Positions 63,754 through 64,000 of a DNA stretch of 64,000 nucleotides are shown in pieces. Position 1 is the first letter of the stretch. Every line of letters starts with the position of its first letter. Below the pieces are notes generated by a model. That model saw nothing but the letters and a program-made list of their open reading frames with translations. It had not been told where the DNA came from and searched no databases. The stretch spans positions 1,167,964-1,231,963 of the forward strand of contig NZ_LMIV01000001.1 in NCBI RefSeq assembly GCF_001428865.1, read 5' to 3'. The DNA is from Sphingomonas sp. Root241 (GTDB taxonomy: Bacteria; Pseudomonadota; Alphaproteobacteria; Sphingomonadales; Sphingomonadaceae). Made by a program: the position numbers and the translations under genes.

Positions 63754-64000
63754 AATGGCCTCCCTGATCCGTGCTTCCTCCAGATCGCCATGCCGCCCGA
63801 GAGCTCGATCAGCTGCGCATTCACCCGGCGATTGTCGTCGGGAAGCAGGTCGGCAATCTTCAGGCCGATATCGTCCCGCTCACCGCCGCGACCTTCCGGT
63901 TGCGTTCCGGATTATCACGAACCATGTCGCTGCTGAAGTCGGTCCGGATCGCGCCCGGCCATCTTCAATGCGCGTCACGTGCGCAAGGTATACGCGGTCC
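63750..64000 (-). pseudogene. 3' remnant of a short-chain dehydrogenase (SDR), frameshifted, runs off the right edge
   Basis: Translation of the minus strand gives the C-terminal SDR blocks in two frames: IRTDFSSDMVRDNPERN and RKVAAV in one, then ERDDIGLKIADLLPDDN and RRVNAQLIELSGGM in another, with stops in each frame where the other is coding. A shift therefore lies near 63870-63885, and a further stop upstream (about 63965) points to more decay. The active-site part would be beyond the window edge. The last codons (to TGA at 63752-63750) overlap the hydrolase start. Confidence 0.5.

Overview
The window is high-GC DNA that looks like a chromosomal accessory region of a sphingomonad-type alphaproteobacterium. 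This is inferred from the TonB-dependent receptors of the large Xanthomonas/Caulobacter/Sphingomonas kind, the Sphingomonas-like LysM-tailed YD-repeat protein and the GH42/GH78/GH30 plant-polysaccharide genes. I see no rRNA or tRNA gene, CRISPR array, integrase or intact transposase.

Bases 1-7537: the 3' part of a very large YD-repeat (RHS-like) polymorphic toxin enters from the left edge. It ends in a LysM domain, glycine-rich hydrophobic repeats, six 15-residue repeats and a short variable C-terminal toxin. A one-base-overlapping small gene, the candidate immunity gene, follows it. GC content falls sharply over the toxin end and the immunity gene. A non-coding stretch of about 860 bases comes next and holds four related DNA repeats.

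Bases 7538-42312: this is the heart of the window. Two regulator-type genes (a LuxR/NarL-like response regulator and a stand-alone receiver lacking its phospho-acceptor Asp) precede an apparently complete extracellular contractile injection system (eCIS, Afp/PVC-like). It is one long plus-strand operon knit together by ATGA start/stop overlaps. The order is DUF4255 cap, Ig-like unknown, sheath 1, tube 1, sheath 2, tube 2, DUF5908, LysM tube-initiator, gpD-like hub, gpV-like spike, hydrophobic unknown, gp25, baseplate J, propeller-gpI fusion, three paralogous tail-tip/fibre proteins, tape measure and AAA+ ATPase. The operon closes with a 2229-residue probable payload that carries annexin-like repeats, a hydrophobic segment and a PD-(D/E)xK-type nuclease C-terminus. 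A translationally coupled 519-residue helical-repeat protein follows it and could be its immunity protein or loader. There are no capsid, portal, terminase or T6SS membrane genes, so this is neither a prophage nor a T6SS.

Bases 42462-53476: a minus-strand carbohydrate locus encodes a GH42 beta-galactosidase, a GH78 alpha-L-rhamnosidase and a GH30 endo-galactanase-like enzyme, followed by a FadR-type regulator and a large TonB-dependent receptor. Matching TTGTC-N-GACAA-type palindromes lie upstream of the regulator and upstream of the receptor, and a degenerate copy overlaps the predicted enzyme promoter. Together they outline a small regulon, probably for galactose/rhamnose-decorated plant arabinogalactan or pectin side chains.

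Bases 53477-64000: two more TonB-dependent receptors on the plus strand, a fragment of an Hpt domain, a VIT/VWA/DUF2135 surface or periplasmic protein with a TonB-box-like motif, a Tat-type alpha/beta hydrolase, and the frameshifted end of a short-chain dehydrogenase running off the right edge.
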